A stretch of DNA of 64,000 bases from Mesorhizobium sp. M2A.F.Ca.ET.046.03.2.1 (GTDB taxonomy: Bacteria; Pseudomonadota; Alphaproteobacteria; Rhizobiales; Rhizobiaceae). The notes under the pieces are model-generated. The model was not told where the DNA came from, did not search any database, and worked only from the letters and a program-made list of their open reading frames with translations. A program made the position numbers and the translations under genes. Location of the stretch: NCBI RefSeq assembly GCF_003952425.1, contig NZ_CP034449.1, forward strand, positions 4,886,001 through 4,950,000, given 5' to 3'. The stretch's first letter is position 1; each line of letters begins with the position of its first letter. Positions 26,346 through 35,792 of this stretch are shown here, piece by piece.

Positions 26346-27989
26346 TCAGTGATCGATCGGCCCCTTAGGCGAGACAAGCGCTGTGCCAGCGGTGGTCGGG
26401 CGCTCGATCATGCGGCGTACGCGCGGCGGGTTCTCGCCGCTGTGCAGCGCGCGGATGCGTTCGCCGACCACAGCGTCGGCATGGGTGGCGCGGCGGTTGT
26501 GGCGGATGTACTCGACCCAGGTCGGCGTGTGGTAGTGCTCGATCCAGACCGACGGATCTTCGAGATCCCGCGCGAGCGTCCAGTTGCGGGCGCCGTCGCG
26601 GCGGCGGATGCGGCCGCGCTCTGCCATGGTCGTTAGGAATTCCGGCACGTCGTCCTCGCGGATGATGTACTCGATCATGACGGCGATCGGGCCGCTGCGC
26701 GGCTTGAGATCGAGCGACAGCGTCGGCTCCTTGAAGCGGTTGAGCGGATCGAGGTTGAGAACCGTCTGCTTCGGCAACGGCAGGACGAAGCCGATGGCAC
26801 CGCCGGCAAGCATGGCGATCGCCGCCGCGATCAGCGCGGTCTCCGCCCCATGCGCGTCGGCGACGACGCCCCAGATCCAGCTGCCCAGCGCGATGCCGCC
26901 GAAGGTCGCCGTCTGGTAGATCGACAGCACGCGGCCGACCACCCAGCGCGGCGTCGACATCTGCACGGTGACGTTGAAATGCGAGAGCGCGATCACCCAG
27001 CAGGCGCCGCCGATGAGCAGGCCCGCTGATGTCTGCCAGCCATTGTGGCTGACCGCGGCGTTGAGGGCGCAGAGCGCGAAGCCGGCAAAGGCCATGCGCA
27101 CCATCCCCTCGCTGGAAAGCAGCTGCCGCAATCGCACACTGATCAGCGCGCCGCCGACCGCGCCGATGCCGAAGGCGCCGAGCATGATGCCGTAGGTCAG
27201 CGCATCGCCCTTGAGGACGTCGCGCGCCACCAGCGGCAGCAGCGCCAGCACCGCGCCGGCGCTGAACCCGAAAGCCGAACCTCGGACCAGCACCTTGGCG
27301 ATGTTGGGCGACATGGCGACATAGCGCAGGCCCGCTCCCATCGCCGCGCCCAGTGACTCGCGCGGCAGGGTCTGCTCGGGCAGCGCCGGCTTCCAGCGGG
27401 CGAGCACGACGATCAGGCCGATATAGCTGATGGCGTTGGCGGCGAAGGCGGCCGCGGCACCCGCGGCGGCGACGATGACGCCGCCGATGGCCGGGCCAAC
27501 GCTTCGGGTGATGTTGAAGCCCAGCGAGTTGAGCGCGACCGCCGCCGGCACCTTGGCGCGCGGCACCATGTCGCCGACCGAAGCCTGCCATGACGGGCTG
27601 TTCAGCGCCGTGCCGCTGTCGATCAGGAAGGTGAAGGCCAGCAGCGTCCACGGCGTCATCCAGCCTTGCCAAGTGGACAAGGTCAGCAGCGCCGAGACGA
27701 CCAGCATGAAGGCCTGTGCCACCAGCATCACTTTGCGGCGGTTGAAGCTGTCGGCGATGGCGCCGGCGACCAGCGCGAACAGCATGATCGGCAAGGTGGT
27801 CGAGGCCTGGACCAGCGCCACCTGGTAGGACGAGGTGGCGATCGTGGTCATCAGCCAGGCGGCGCCGACGCCCTGGATCAGGCCGCCGAAATTCGACACG
27901 AGGCTGGCCGCCCATACGGCTCGGAATATGCCGTGCCGGAACGGCGCCAGCGCGGAGACGCGTTCGCTTTCCGGCTCGTGGTCGATCAT
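26346..27989 (-). CDS. MFS exporter, MFS_3 (EntS-like) family, with ABM-like C-terminal domain
   Basis: This 547-residue major facilitator has about twelve transmembrane segments up to residue 410, starting with FRHGIFRAVWAASLVSNFGGL. A soluble domain follows (MIEYIIREDDVPEFLTTMAERGRIRRRDGARNW...WIEHYHTPTWVEYIRHNRRATHADA), which resembles ABM-like dimeric barrels and is common in this subfamily. The ATG at 27989 has GAAGG upstream. Proteins of this type are usually proton-driven drug or siderophore exporters; the substrate here is unknown. Confidence 0.87.
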   Translation of the reverse strand: MIDHEPESERVSALAPFRHGIFRAVWAASLVSNFGGLIQGVGAAWLMTTIATSSYQVALVQASTTLPIMLFALVAGAIADSFNRRKVMLVAQAFMLVVSALLTLSTWQGWMTPWTLLAFTFLIDSGTALNSPSWQASVGDMVPRAKVPAAVALNSLGFNITRSVGPAIGGVIVAAAGAAAAFAANAISYIGLIVVLARWKPALPEQTLPRESLGAAMGAGLRYVAMSPNIAKVLVRGSAFGFSAGAVLALLPLVARDVLKGDALTYGIMLGAFGIGAVGGALISVRLRQLLSSEGMVRMAFAGFALCALNAAVSHNGWQTSAGLLIGGACWVIALSHFNVTVQMSTPRWVVGRVLSIYQTATFGGIALGSWIWGVVADAHGAETALIAAAIAMLAGGAIGFVLPLPKQTVLNLDPLNRFKEPTLSLDLKPRSGPIAVMIEYIIREDDVPEFLTTMAERGRIRRRDGARNWTLARDLEDPSVWIEHYHTPTWVEYIRHNRRATHADAVVGERIRALHSGENPPRVRRMIERPTTAGTALVSPKGPIDH

Positions 27990-28138
27990 CGTTGGGCCTT
28001 CGTCCACTATTGAGGCACGCCACGCCGAAGAGGCCGGCGACTCGCCAAAGAGTGAGACCCAACAACAGGATGGCAAAGGCGAAAATGCGTCGGCGAAGCT
28101 TTAAACCAAGCATCTCGCTGGTCTGGACCAACCCCGGG

Positions 28139-30004
28139 CTATTTTTCGCCACTCGTCTCGGCGTGCAAGGCCTCGGTCAGGTCGCCTGTGGTGTCGCCGC
28201 GCATGTAGAGCCTGAGCAGCATTTCCATGCCGACGAGCCGCAGGCGTGACGTTTCCTGGCCCCTTGCCATGTCGATCAGGTCGTCCAACTCGGAGGACGA
28301 CCATTTCATCGCGTCGCGCAGCAGACCGCCGCGCAGCAGCCCTTGCGTACCGGCCGAAAATGCATCGGCCATGTCGAAACCGATCTTTGCCGCACGAATG
28401 TTTTCATGCGGCAGATGGCGTTCGGCGACCTTCTTGAGCAGCCATTTGCCGGTGCCGTCGCGGTATTTTTGCCTGCGCGGCAGATGGAGGGCGAAGTCGA
28501 TCAGCCGGTTCTCGATGAACGGCACCCTGAGCTCGACGGACGCCGCCATGCTCAGCCGGTCATGCCTGTGCAGCAGGTCCTGCAGATGCGAGTAGAGGTC
28601 GTAGAAGCAGCTTGCCAGGAAGGCGCGGTCGTCGAGCGGCGTGACCCCGTCCAGCCTGTCGAACAGCTTCATCTGCAGGAAATTCAGCTCGGGCGACAGG
28701 GCTCTGAGCGCCATGCTGCGCTCGGAGGGCGAGCCGCGGCCGATCGAGTTGCGGAACGGCGCGCGGCGTAGTTCGGCGAATTTGCGGTCGCGTCTGGCCT
28801 TCGAGCGGAACAGGCGCTGCAGCCAGGAGCGGCGCCAGAGCCGCATTGTCGATGCCTGCCATTTGTAGCCGCCGAAAAGCTCGTCGGAGCCCTCGCCGGT
28901 GAGCAGCACTTTGACGCCGTCGGCGCGGCACTGCTCGGCAAGCGCCAGCAGCGCCGCGTGGCTGGCATGCCAGCCGTCGGTCTCGAGATGCCAGACCGCA
29001 CGCGGCCAGAGCTCAAGGAATCGGTTCCTGTCGAAAGGCACCCGGCGCAGGCCGACACCGACATGGCGGCCGGTTCGCTCGGCATCGGACGCCTCGCTGC
29101 GGCCGAGCTTCTGGTCGATGACATAGCCGTGCAGCTCCGGCCTGAAGCGCTTGGCGAGCGCGGTGATCAGGCCGGAATCGACGCCGCCGCTGCAGGCGGT
29201 GGCCAGGCTGGCATCGGCGATGCAATGCAGCTCGACACTCTCCTCCAGCAGCCTCTCGAGCGTCGCCATGTGCTCGGCGTCGGACACCTTGTCTTTGGCG
29301 ATGCGCGCCGTCTCGATCACATCGAGGACATGCCAGAAGCGGCGCTTCTCGATGCCATCGCCGGTAATCTTCCAGAGACCGGCGGGCGGCAGCCGCTCTA
29401 TGCCGTCGAAGACGCTGTAGCTGGAATCACGGCTCTGCCAGGCCAGCCGCAATGTCAGCTCGCGCGTGTCGATCCGGCGCGCAAAGTCATGGCAGGCGAG
29501 AATCGCCTTGTCCTCGGAGGCAAACAGCAAGCACTCGCCGGTGTCGGCGACCGACAATGGCTTGATGCCGAGCCTGTCGCGGGCAAGCCACAAGGCCCCG
29601 TCGCGGGCATCGAAATAGGCGAAGGAGAACATGCCGTCGAACAGCGGCACCGCTTTCTGCGGGCCCCAGTGATGCAGGGCCTGAAGCACCACTTCGGTGT
29701 CGGACACCGTGCGGAAGGTCAGGCCTTCCGCCTCCAGCGTCTTGCGTAGCGCGCGAAAATTATAGACCTCGCCATTGTAGCACAGCACGCCGTTGCCGGA
29801 TGCGGTCAGCATCGGCTCGCGCGCGGCGGGTGAGGGGTCGATGATGGTCAGCCGGCGATGCCCGAGCGCCAAGCGGGCGTTGTTCCAGTTGCCGTGGTCG
29901 TCGGGACCGCGATGCGCCAATGCCCGCATCATGCGCGCGACATCGGAAAGATCGCCGCTCCCGATCGGATCGCGCTTTCGCCAGACGCCGGCTATTCCGC
30001 ACAT
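28139..30004 (-). CDS. asnB: Glutamine-hydrolysing asparagine synthase
   Basis: AsnB-type enzyme of 621 residues that makes asparagine, or amidates another substrate, from aspartate, ATP and glutamine. The ATG at 30004 places the catalytic Cys at position 2 (M-C-G-I-A-G-V). The glutaminase domain continues with LAHRGPDDHG and YNGEVYNF. The synthetase domain has the P-loop-like SGGVDSG motif (about residue 265) and GEGSDELFGGY. It lies between fliQ and the MFS gene and has no obvious link to motility. Many rhizobial asnB paralogues act in polysaccharide or secondary pathways. Confidence 0.93.
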   Translation of the reverse strand: MCGIAGVWRKRDPIGSGDLSDVARMMRALAHRGPDDHGNWNNARLALGHRRLTIIDPSPAAREPMLTASGNGVLCYNGEVYNFRALRKTLEAEGLTFRTVSDTEVVLQALHHWGPQKAVPLFDGMFSFAYFDARDGALWLARDRLGIKPLSVADTGECLLFASEDKAILACHDFARRIDTRELTLRLAWQSRDSSYSVFDGIERLPPAGLWKITGDGIEKRRFWHVLDVIETARIAKDKVSDAEHMATLERLLEESVELHCIADASLATACSGGVDSGLITALAKRFRPELHGYVIDQKLGRSEASDAERTGRHVGVGLRRVPFDRNRFLELWPRAVWHLETDGWHASHAALLALAEQCRADGVKVLLTGEGSDELFGGYKWQASTMRLWRRSWLQRLFRSKARRDRKFAELRRAPFRNSIGRGSPSERSMALRALSPELNFLQMKLFDRLDGVTPLDDRAFLASCFYDLYSHLQDLLHRHDRLSMAASVELRVPFIENRLIDFALHLPRRQKYRDGTGKWLLKKVAERHLPHENIRAAKIGFDMADAFSAGTQGLLRGGLLRDAMKWSSSELDDLIDMARGQETSRLRLVGMEMLLRLYMRGDTTGDLTEALHAETSGEK

Positions 30005-30167
30005 GGCCCGCCGGCCGTTCTTGCCTGATGCATCGCTTCTTGAATCGCCGTTTGCGACAAAGAGGCCGGCCGATGCCGGCACGGCTACAATCTAGCCGCA
30101 ACAAACGTCGCCGCAAGCGATCTCGCGCCTTGCGAACAGGCCACTATACGCCTGTCGCGGCTTTGCG

Positions 30168-30434
30168 TCAGAACCCGTGTTCGATGCGCTCGAAGATAAC
30201 GTTGGTGAAGGCCGATATCTGGCTGCCGATGAATGGGCCGGTCAGCGCCACCACGAGCATGATGGCGACGATCTTCGGCACGAAGGTCAGCGTGATTTCC
30301 TGGATCTGGGTCAGCGCCTGGATGAGGGCGATGCCGATGCCGACCACCATCGCCACCAGCACCACGGGGGCGGAAGCGGTGAGAACCGTCCACACCGCGT
30401 ACTGGACGATATCGAGGGCATCGGCCTCATTCAT
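30168..30434 (-). CDS. fliQ: Flagellar export gate protein FliQ
   Basis: FliQ is the small two-helix subunit of the FliPQR export pore. The 88-residue protein has hydrophobic helices at about residues 15 to 40 and 52 to 77 with the conserved ALIQALTQIQEITLTFVPKI linker. It is the last gene of the leftward run flgE-flgK-flgL-flaF-flbT-flgD-fliQ, with a palindromic repeat separating it from flgD. Confidence 0.93.
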   Translation of the reverse strand: MNEADALDIVQYAVWTVLTASAPVVLVAMVVGIGIALIQALTQIQEITLTFVPKIVAIMLVVALTGPFIGSQISAFTNVIFERIEHGF

Positions 30435-30458
30435 GCGGGTACATCCCCAGCGGTCAGA

Positions 30459-30566
30459 CTAAAGCGCGCCGCGATCCTTCGGATTCGCTCCATGCGCTTT
30501 AGGTCTTTGGTTTTACGCACGTCTTTATCCCGAAACCGGTTCCCACTTTAGGGAGACATGCTTTAG
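30459..30566. repeat. RIME-like element between flgD and fliQ, overlapping the flgD stop codon
   Basis: CTAAAGCGC (30459) pairs with GCGCTTTAG (30494). A second palindrome (30528 to 30554) has TCCC/GGGA around GAAACCGG...CACTTT. CTAAAGC and GCTTTAG (30560 to 30566) close the 108-base unit. The last arm contains the flgD stop codon. Confidence 0.75.
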
Positions 30567-30970
30567 CTGGCCGGCTTGATCGAGACGCCGGCGCCGACCG
30601 GGACCTTGGTGCCATCCTGCAGCACGGCGATCAGACCGTTGCTGGAGAGCGTCACCGAAGCCACCGTGCCGGTGGTCTTGCCGTCGGCCGAGGTGATCGA
30701 GCGGCCGATCAGCGCGTCGGCCTGCGAGAGCGCCGATGACTGCATGATCTGGTCGAGCTTGGTGTTGGTCTGCACCGACTGCTCGACCTGGGAGAAGGTG
30801 GCGAGCTGCGCGACATATTGCGTCGAATCCATCGGCTTGGTCGGATCCTGGTTCTTCATCTCGGCGATCAAGAGCTTCAGGAACGACTGGTAGTCCACCG
30901 CCGTCTTCGAGGTCTGCTGGCTGGCCTGGTTGGCGCCAACCGGGATCGTTGTCGTCATGTCGACAGCCAT
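30563..30970 (-). CDS. flgD: Hook cap assembly protein FlgD
   Basis: FlgD forms the cap that guides FlgE polymerisation during hook assembly. Only 135 residues are present, as is usual in Rhizobiales; enterobacterial FlgD is about 230. The conserved N-terminal motif YQSFLKLLIAEMKNQDPTKPMDSTQYVAQLATFSQVEQ is clear, and the C-terminal Ig-like part is reduced. It begins one base before the end of flbT. Its stop codon lies in a palindromic repeat. Confidence 0.92.
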   Translation of the reverse strand: MAVDMTTTIPVGANQASQQTSKTAVDYQSFLKLLIAEMKNQDPTKPMDSTQYVAQLATFSQVEQSVQTNTKLDQIMQSSALSQADALIGRSITSADGKTTGTVASVTLSSNGLIAVLQDGTKVPVGAGVSIKPAS

Positions 30971-30971
30971 C

Positions 30972-31409
30972 TTATGCTCCTACAGCCAGTGCGCGGGGCG
31001 CTTCGGGAATCTCGTCAGTGCCTTCGAGCGCCTTGCGCTCGAGCGGATAGAGCGCGCGGATCGCCTTCAGCGCCTCGTAGATCTCGTTCTCGCCGACCAT
31101 GCGGTCGATCTGCTTCAGGCGGTTGCAGATGTCCTGGTTTTCGAAGCTCGCGATCAGCATCGGCAGCGAGCGGCGGAACATGTCGCGCGCCTCCGCGGCG
31201 CCCGCCGGGTTGATCAGCATGATCTGCACGATGAAATAGAGCTGCCTGAGCGGCGTCGAGGCCTGGTCGGCCTGGATCACATGGCTTTCGAGCAGGAACT
31301 GCACATCGTTCATCAGCTCGATAGTGACCTTGCGGTCGACGCGGATGACAGCGCCGTTGATGTAGATCTTCTCGTTAGGCTTCAGCGAGATCTTCAGCGT
31401 GTTGGTCAT
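30972..31409 (-). CDS. flbT: Flagellin post-transcriptional regulator FlbT
   Basis: FlbT (145 residues) is known in Caulobacter to bind the 5' leader of flagellin mRNA and limit its translation until the hook is complete. The N-terminal SLKPNEKIYINGAVIRVDRK and the central LLESHVIQADQASTPLRQLYFIVQ regions are diagnostic. The start at 31409 overlaps the flaF stop by 4 bases (ATGA), so flaF and flbT are translated together. The target leaders would be those of the two flagellin genes at 44951 and 46204. Confidence 0.93.
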   Translation of the reverse strand: MTNTLKISLKPNEKIYINGAVIRVDRKVTIELMNDVQFLLESHVIQADQASTPLRQLYFIVQIMLINPAGAAEARDMFRRSLPMLIASFENQDICNRLKQIDRMVGENEIYEALKAIRALYPLERKALEGTDEIPEAPRALAVGA

Positions 31410-31753
31410 TGGATGCCGTCTCGGATGATCTGAGAGACCTCGATCAATCCTTCGAAATTGTTGGTGCGGCCCTGGCGGATGTCCTCGGTCTCGCGCAGCA
31501 GCCACAGGCCGATGGAGATCAGGTTGGCGCGCAGCTCCTTGGGGAGCGCGTTGTCGCTGGAACCGAGATCCTCGACGAAAGTGGTCCAGATGCGGTTGGT
31601 GAAATGCAGCGCCTCGACCGCCTCCATGGAGTCGGTGCCGACCGCGGCCGCCGCCGCCAGCATGTCGATCGAGCGGGTGAGCAGCTGCCGCTCCCGGTCC
31701 TTGGCGTCGGCGACGGAGTCGGTCTGGATGTCGGCGTAGGAGAATTGATACAT
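31406..31753 (-). CDS. flaF: Flagellar regulator FlaF
   Basis: FlaF (115 residues) acts with FlbT in alphaproteobacteria, FlaF promoting and FlbT restraining flagellin synthesis. The helical sequence includes LLTRSIDMLAAAA and LISIGLWLLRETEDIRQGR, typical of the family. The gene sits between flgL and flbT and overlaps flbT by 4 bases. Confidence 0.92.
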   Translation of the reverse strand: MYQFSYADIQTDSVADAKDRERQLLTRSIDMLAAAAAVGTDSMEAVEALHFTNRIWTTFVEDLGSSDNALPKELRANLISIGLWLLRETEDIRQGRTNNFEGLIEVSQIIRDGIQ

Positions 31754-31784
31754 CGTCGGCGCTCTGGCGTTCCGGTTTACGTGT

Positions 31785-32834
31785 TCAAGTCAGATAGTTG
31801 AGCAGGCTGAGCTGCTGCAAACGCGCGGTCAAGGCAAAGGATGTCTCGATATGCTGTGTCAGGTCGGCGACGCGGGTTGCTGCTTCCGCCGGATCGACGC
31901 CTTCGAGGTCGACAATGTGCTTCTCGAAGAGGTCGACCTGGGTCTTCATGCGGTCGCTGGCGTCGGACACCCGCTGCTGGGCAATACCTGTCTCGGCTCG
32001 TATCTGGGTGATGCCGCCGATGGCTTCACCGACCAGTGCCTGGGCGCGGCTGACGACCGCGTTCTGCGCGGCCTCGCTGATGCTGCCCGTCATCAGGCCG
32101 CTGACCATGGCGGCCGCCATGGCGAGCTTGCGGATGCCTTGGTCGTTGGCGCTGACCGAGGTCTGGGTGGTCTCGTTGAGCGAAATGCGGCTGGTGATCT
32201 GCTCGTCGGTGGCGCTCGACCAGTTGGCCTGCCAGCCGGAGCCCAGGAATTGCGGCTCGACCTGCGTAGTGATGAAGTTATCCATCTGCGCGGCAGTGAT
32301 GTTGGCCGCAGCCGGGTCGGTCTGGGCAAAGCCGAAATAGCTGGTGAAAGCGGCGTCGAACGCCGCCTTGGCCGGCGAGCCGGCGGCGTTGAAATCGTCG
32401 ATCGGCTTGACGTCGGTGTTGGTGCCGGCAAACAGATATTCGCCGTTGACGCTGGTGTTGAGGATGCCCGTCATCTGCTGCAGCGCCGAGGCGCCCGCGG
32501 TCCGCAGGATGCTGGTCGAGGAGTCACCCGACACGCCGCTGGTCAGCGCGGACAGAAAGCTCTGCGCGCTGTTGGCGATCTGGCCGAGCGAATCCTGGGT
32601 CGATTTCAGGCGCGCGGTGACGAGCGCGTTGGAATCGACAATGCCGTTCAATCGGTCGAGGTCGCGCTGGAAGGTGACGGCCTGGGTGGTGCGGCTGCCG
32701 AGCGCCAGGCCGATATCGGCGACCGTGCCGGTCTGTGATTCCTTGGTCGCCTTGATGAGCTCCGCCTGCATCTTCGCCTGCTGGTAGCGCAGCGCGTTGG
32801 ATATGGCAGCCGAGGAAACGCCTGTCGCTTTCAT
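31785..32834 (-). CDS. flgL: Hook-filament junction protein FlgL
   Basis: FlgL (HAP3, 349 residues) joins the hook to the filament. The flagellin-like N-terminus (SSAAISNALRYQQAKMQAELIKATKE) and the C-terminal helix are the export and polymerisation parts. The start lies three bases after the flgK stop. The usual partner FliD is not in the window, as expected for Rhizobiales. Confidence 0.9.
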   Translation of the reverse strand: MKATGVSSAAISNALRYQQAKMQAELIKATKESQTGTVADIGLALGSRTTQAVTFQRDLDRLNGIVDSNALVTARLKSTQDSLGQIANSAQSFLSALTSGVSGDSSTSILRTAGASALQQMTGILNTSVNGEYLFAGTNTDVKPIDDFNAAGSPAKAAFDAAFTSYFGFAQTDPAAANITAAQMDNFITTQVEPQFLGSGWQANWSSATDEQITSRISLNETTQTSVSANDQGIRKLAMAAAMVSGLMTGSISEAAQNAVVSRAQALVGEAIGGITQIRAETGIAQQRVSDASDRMKTQVDLFEKHIVDLEGVDPAEAATRVADLTQHIETSFALTARLQQLSLLNYLT

Positions 32835-32837
32835 GAA

Positions 32838-34292
32838 TTATCCCACCGCCGCCAACAGGGAATCCAGCATGTCGCCTACCGTCTTCATCATATGCGCCGA
32901 TGCCTGATAGGTGTGCTCGAGGTCGAGAAGCAGGGACATCTCCTGATCGATATTGACCCCGGTGTCGTTGGACAGCGCCTCGGCCGTGCGTGCGGCCAGC
33001 GCCTGCTTGTTGTCGGCATTGGTCGAAGCCTGCTGGCGCACGCCTTCGAACCAGCCGATGGCGTTGGCCGCATAGTCGGAGACGCCGGAGCTGACGGCAA
33101 TGCCGGTGGACGTATCGAAGGCCATCGGCTGATCCAGCTTGTTGCCGTAACCGATCAGCAGGTCCGCATAGGATGCGCCGCCGCCGGTGTTGGCGACATA
33201 GGCCACGCCGTTGGCGCCGCCGTCGCGCAGCAGCGCGGGATTGCCGCCGGCGCTCGGATCAAAGGCGGCGTTGACGCTGATCGACCCGGCGAGGCCGTCG
33301 ACCAGGGTGCCGGCGGGCGGAATTGCCGGCGCGCCGGGCCATGTGAACAGGCCGGTCGCGTTGGGCTGCGACGGCGCGGTCTCGGCAAATGCCGTGATCA
33401 GGCCGCGCGCGATTTCGTCGAGCTGGCTCTGCATGGTCGAGGCGACGCCGTCGCGCAGCTTCAACAGGCCCGCAAGCTTGCCATCGGCGGTGGTGTTGTC
33501 GCCGGTGCCCGCGGAAACCGGCACGTTGTCGATATAGATCGTGTTGCCGGGCGTGCCGGCCGAATAGCCGGACGACGGCGTGAAGGTCACCGAGCGCGGC
33601 ACGGTCTCGAACAGCGTCGTGCCGTCCTTGGTGGTGATGACCATGTCGTTGTCGCCGCGCGTGAAGGTCGAGACCGGGACATATTCCGATATCTTCTTCA
33701 AAAGCGCGTCGCGCTGGTCGAGCGCGTCGGATACGTCCGTGCCCGAGCGTGTGCCCGAGATGACGGCCCTGTTGGCGTCCTGGAACTGGCTGAGCAGCGA
33801 GTTGAGATCGTTAACGGCGGTGGCGATCTGGCTGTCCGCCTGGGTGCGAAAATCCTGGATCGCCTTGGTGCCGCTGTTCAGCGAATTCACCACCTGCTTG
33901 GCGGCGTCGACGACGCTGGTGCCAAGGTTCTGGTTCGACGGCGTTGTGGCGTAGAGCTGCAGGGCTTTCTGCAGGTTGGCGATCGCCGTCGAGGGCGATG
34001 ACGCGTTGTCGACCCCGTTGACCGACAGATCGAGCTGATCCATGCCGTCGTAAAGCGCGCTTTGGCCGCTCCATGCCGACAGCGCCTGGAGGTTCTGCCG
34101 AAACAGCAGATCATTGGCGGTACGCTGGATTTCCACCATTCTGGCGCCGGGCGCCGTGCTGGTCACCACGGCGATGCGGCGGGTATAGTCCGGGTTCGAG
34201 GCATCGGCCACATTGCGCGATACGACGCTGGTCTGCTTGGAGGTGGCCAGAAGCGCCGACTGGGCAATGCTTAGTGCGGAGGAAAGCGACAT
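32838..34292 (-). CDS. flgK: Hook-filament junction protein FlgK
   Basis: FlgK (HAP1, 484 residues) is the first hook-associated protein. The N-terminal rod-type motif SSALSIAQSALLATSKQTSVVSRNVADASNPDYTRR and a C-terminal coiled-coil (LLLDLEHTYQASAHMMKTVGDMLDSL) are present. It follows flgE and precedes flgL on the same strand. Confidence 0.93.
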   Translation of the reverse strand: MSLSSALSIAQSALLATSKQTSVVSRNVADASNPDYTRRIAVVTSTAPGARMVEIQRTANDLLFRQNLQALSAWSGQSALYDGMDQLDLSVNGVDNASSPSTAIANLQKALQLYATTPSNQNLGTSVVDAAKQVVNSLNSGTKAIQDFRTQADSQIATAVNDLNSLLSQFQDANRAVISGTRSGTDVSDALDQRDALLKKISEYVPVSTFTRGDNDMVITTKDGTTLFETVPRSVTFTPSSGYSAGTPGNTIYIDNVPVSAGTGDNTTADGKLAGLLKLRDGVASTMQSQLDEIARGLITAFAETAPSQPNATGLFTWPGAPAIPPAGTLVDGLAGSISVNAAFDPSAGGNPALLRDGGANGVAYVANTGGGASYADLLIGYGNKLDQPMAFDTSTGIAVSSGVSDYAANAIGWFEGVRQQASTNADNKQALAARTAEALSNDTGVNIDQEMSLLLDLEHTYQASAHMMKTVGDMLDSLLAAVG

Positions 34293-34321
34293 GCTGATCT
34301 TTCACGGGCGGCGCCCGTCGG

Positions 34322-35578
34322 TTATCTCTTCAGGTTGACGAGGACGTCCATCAGGTCCGAACCGGTCTGGAAGACCTTGGAATTGGCGGTGTAGCTGCGC
34401 TGCGCCGCGATCATGTTGGTCAATTCCTCGGCGATATCGACGTTGGAATTTTCAAGCGCTCCGGAGACGATGGAGCCGAGCTTGCCCTCATTGGCAAAGC
34501 CGATATGGACCGCGCCGGAATCGGTGCTCTGCACATAGACGTTGCCGGGCATGGCGGTGAGGTTGTCGGGACTCTGAACATCGGCAAGCGGGATCTTGTA
34601 AAGCGCCTTGGTCGAGCCGTCCGCGAACTGCGCGTAGATGACGCCGTCCTGGCCGATCTGCACCTTCTGGATAGAGCTCGGCGCGTTGCCGTTGACCTTG
34701 GCGTCGGCGACGGTGAAGCCGGTGCCGAGCTGGGTCAGCTTGGAGAGATCGAGGTTGAGGGTCTGGCCGCCCGGAACGGTGAAGGAGACGCCCGTGGTCG
34801 CGCCGGTGAGCTTGCCGGTGGTGGTGTCGAAGGTGAGGTTGGCCGATCCCAGCATGCCCCCCGTATAGGGGAACGAGGTGCCCGGGGTCGCCTTCGACTG
34901 GTCGAAGACCGCGACCTGCCAGGTGCCGGCGCCGGTGTTGGTGAAATAGACGTCGAGCAGCTTCTTGTTGCCGAGATTGTCGTAGGCGACCAGCGAGGTT
35001 TTCGACGTGTACTGGGCGGTCGCGCTGTTGGTGGAGGGCAGACTGCCGGCCGCGACCGGAGTGGCGCCTGCCGGCAGATTGCCGCTGAATATTCCGCTCG
35101 TGCTCGGCGTCGCCGTCATTTCCTGGTCGGAGATCTGCACCGGCACCAGGCCCTCGAAACCGTTGGCGGTCGCCGCCGGATCGCCATTGGCGTAATCGTA
35201 GGCCATGAGCTGGTAGCCCGCGGCATTGACCAGCCGGCCTTGCGCATCCGGAACGAAGGAGCCGGCGCGGGTGAGGTAGGGCGTGCCGCCGGCGTCCTGC
35301 ACGACGAAGAAGCCGTCGCCGTTGACGGCAAGATCCGACACCGAAGTGGTGTAGGTCATGACGCCCTGGGTGCTGACGGCGGAGCGGATCGTCGTCGTCA
35401 CGCCGCCGGAATTATAGGCGCCGCCGGTGCCGGGCATGATCAGGGACGAGAATTCGGCCGAAGAGCGCTTGTAGCCGGTGGTGTCGGAGTTGGCGATGTT
35501 GTCGGCCACCGTGGACAAGCGGTTGGCCTGCGCGTTCATACCGGAAACGCCGGTCCGCATCATTCCGTAGAGGCTCAT
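34322..35578 (-). CDS. flgE: Flagellar hook protein FlgE
   Basis: FlgE (418 residues) polymerises into the hook. The N-terminal motif MRTGVSGMNAQANRLSTVADNIANSDTTGYKR and the C-terminal LTNMIAAQRSYTANSKVFQTGSDLMDVLVNLKR are the paired coiled-coil ends of rod and hook proteins. The insertion domain between is Gly, Thr and Ser rich. It is the first gene after ftcR on the strand. The 214-base gap upstream contains a palindromic repeat. Confidence 0.94.
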   Translation of the reverse strand: MSLYGMMRTGVSGMNAQANRLSTVADNIANSDTTGYKRSSAEFSSLIMPGTGGAYNSGGVTTTIRSAVSTQGVMTYTTSVSDLAVNGDGFFVVQDAGGTPYLTRAGSFVPDAQGRLVNAAGYQLMAYDYANGDPAATANGFEGLVPVQISDQEMTATPSTSGIFSGNLPAGATPVAAGSLPSTNSATAQYTSKTSLVAYDNLGNKKLLDVYFTNTGAGTWQVAVFDQSKATPGTSFPYTGGMLGSANLTFDTTTGKLTGATTGVSFTVPGGQTLNLDLSKLTQLGTGFTVADAKVNGNAPSSIQKVQIGQDGVIYAQFADGSTKALYKIPLADVQSPDNLTAMPGNVYVQSTDSGAVHIGFANEGKLGSIVSGALENSNVDIAEELTNMIAAQRSYTANSKVFQTGSDLMDVLVNLKR

Positions 35579-35710
35579 CGATGGATCTCCGCAGTGCCTG
35601 GGTAGGAGGCCACAAAACTATGCCTCGTGTCTTGCGCGAGGCTGGCGCGGGATGTGCCTTGGACGTGATGGCGTTTCGTTGAATCGCCATCACGCCCAAA
35701 CTCTTTGTTG

Positions 35711-35781
35711 GAGCATGATCTTGGTCCGAAAACCGCTTCCCACTTTTTGCTTTCGCTGACCTTCGGTTCGGGATCATGCTC
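35711..35781. repeat. Palindromic element between ftcR and flgE, same family
   Basis: GAGCATGATC (35711) and GATCATGCTC (35772) form perfect 10-base arms around the family core GAAAACCGCTTCCCACTTTTTG split with a linker. It lies 12 bases after the ftcR stop and could also act as a transcription end for ftcR. Confidence 0.7.
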
Positions 35782-35792
35782 TAGGACGGCCA

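Noticed and set aside
26365..28152. 595-codon alternative frame of the MFS gene
   Set aside because: It is the +1 frame of the MFS transporter and shows no hydrophobic segments or motifs.
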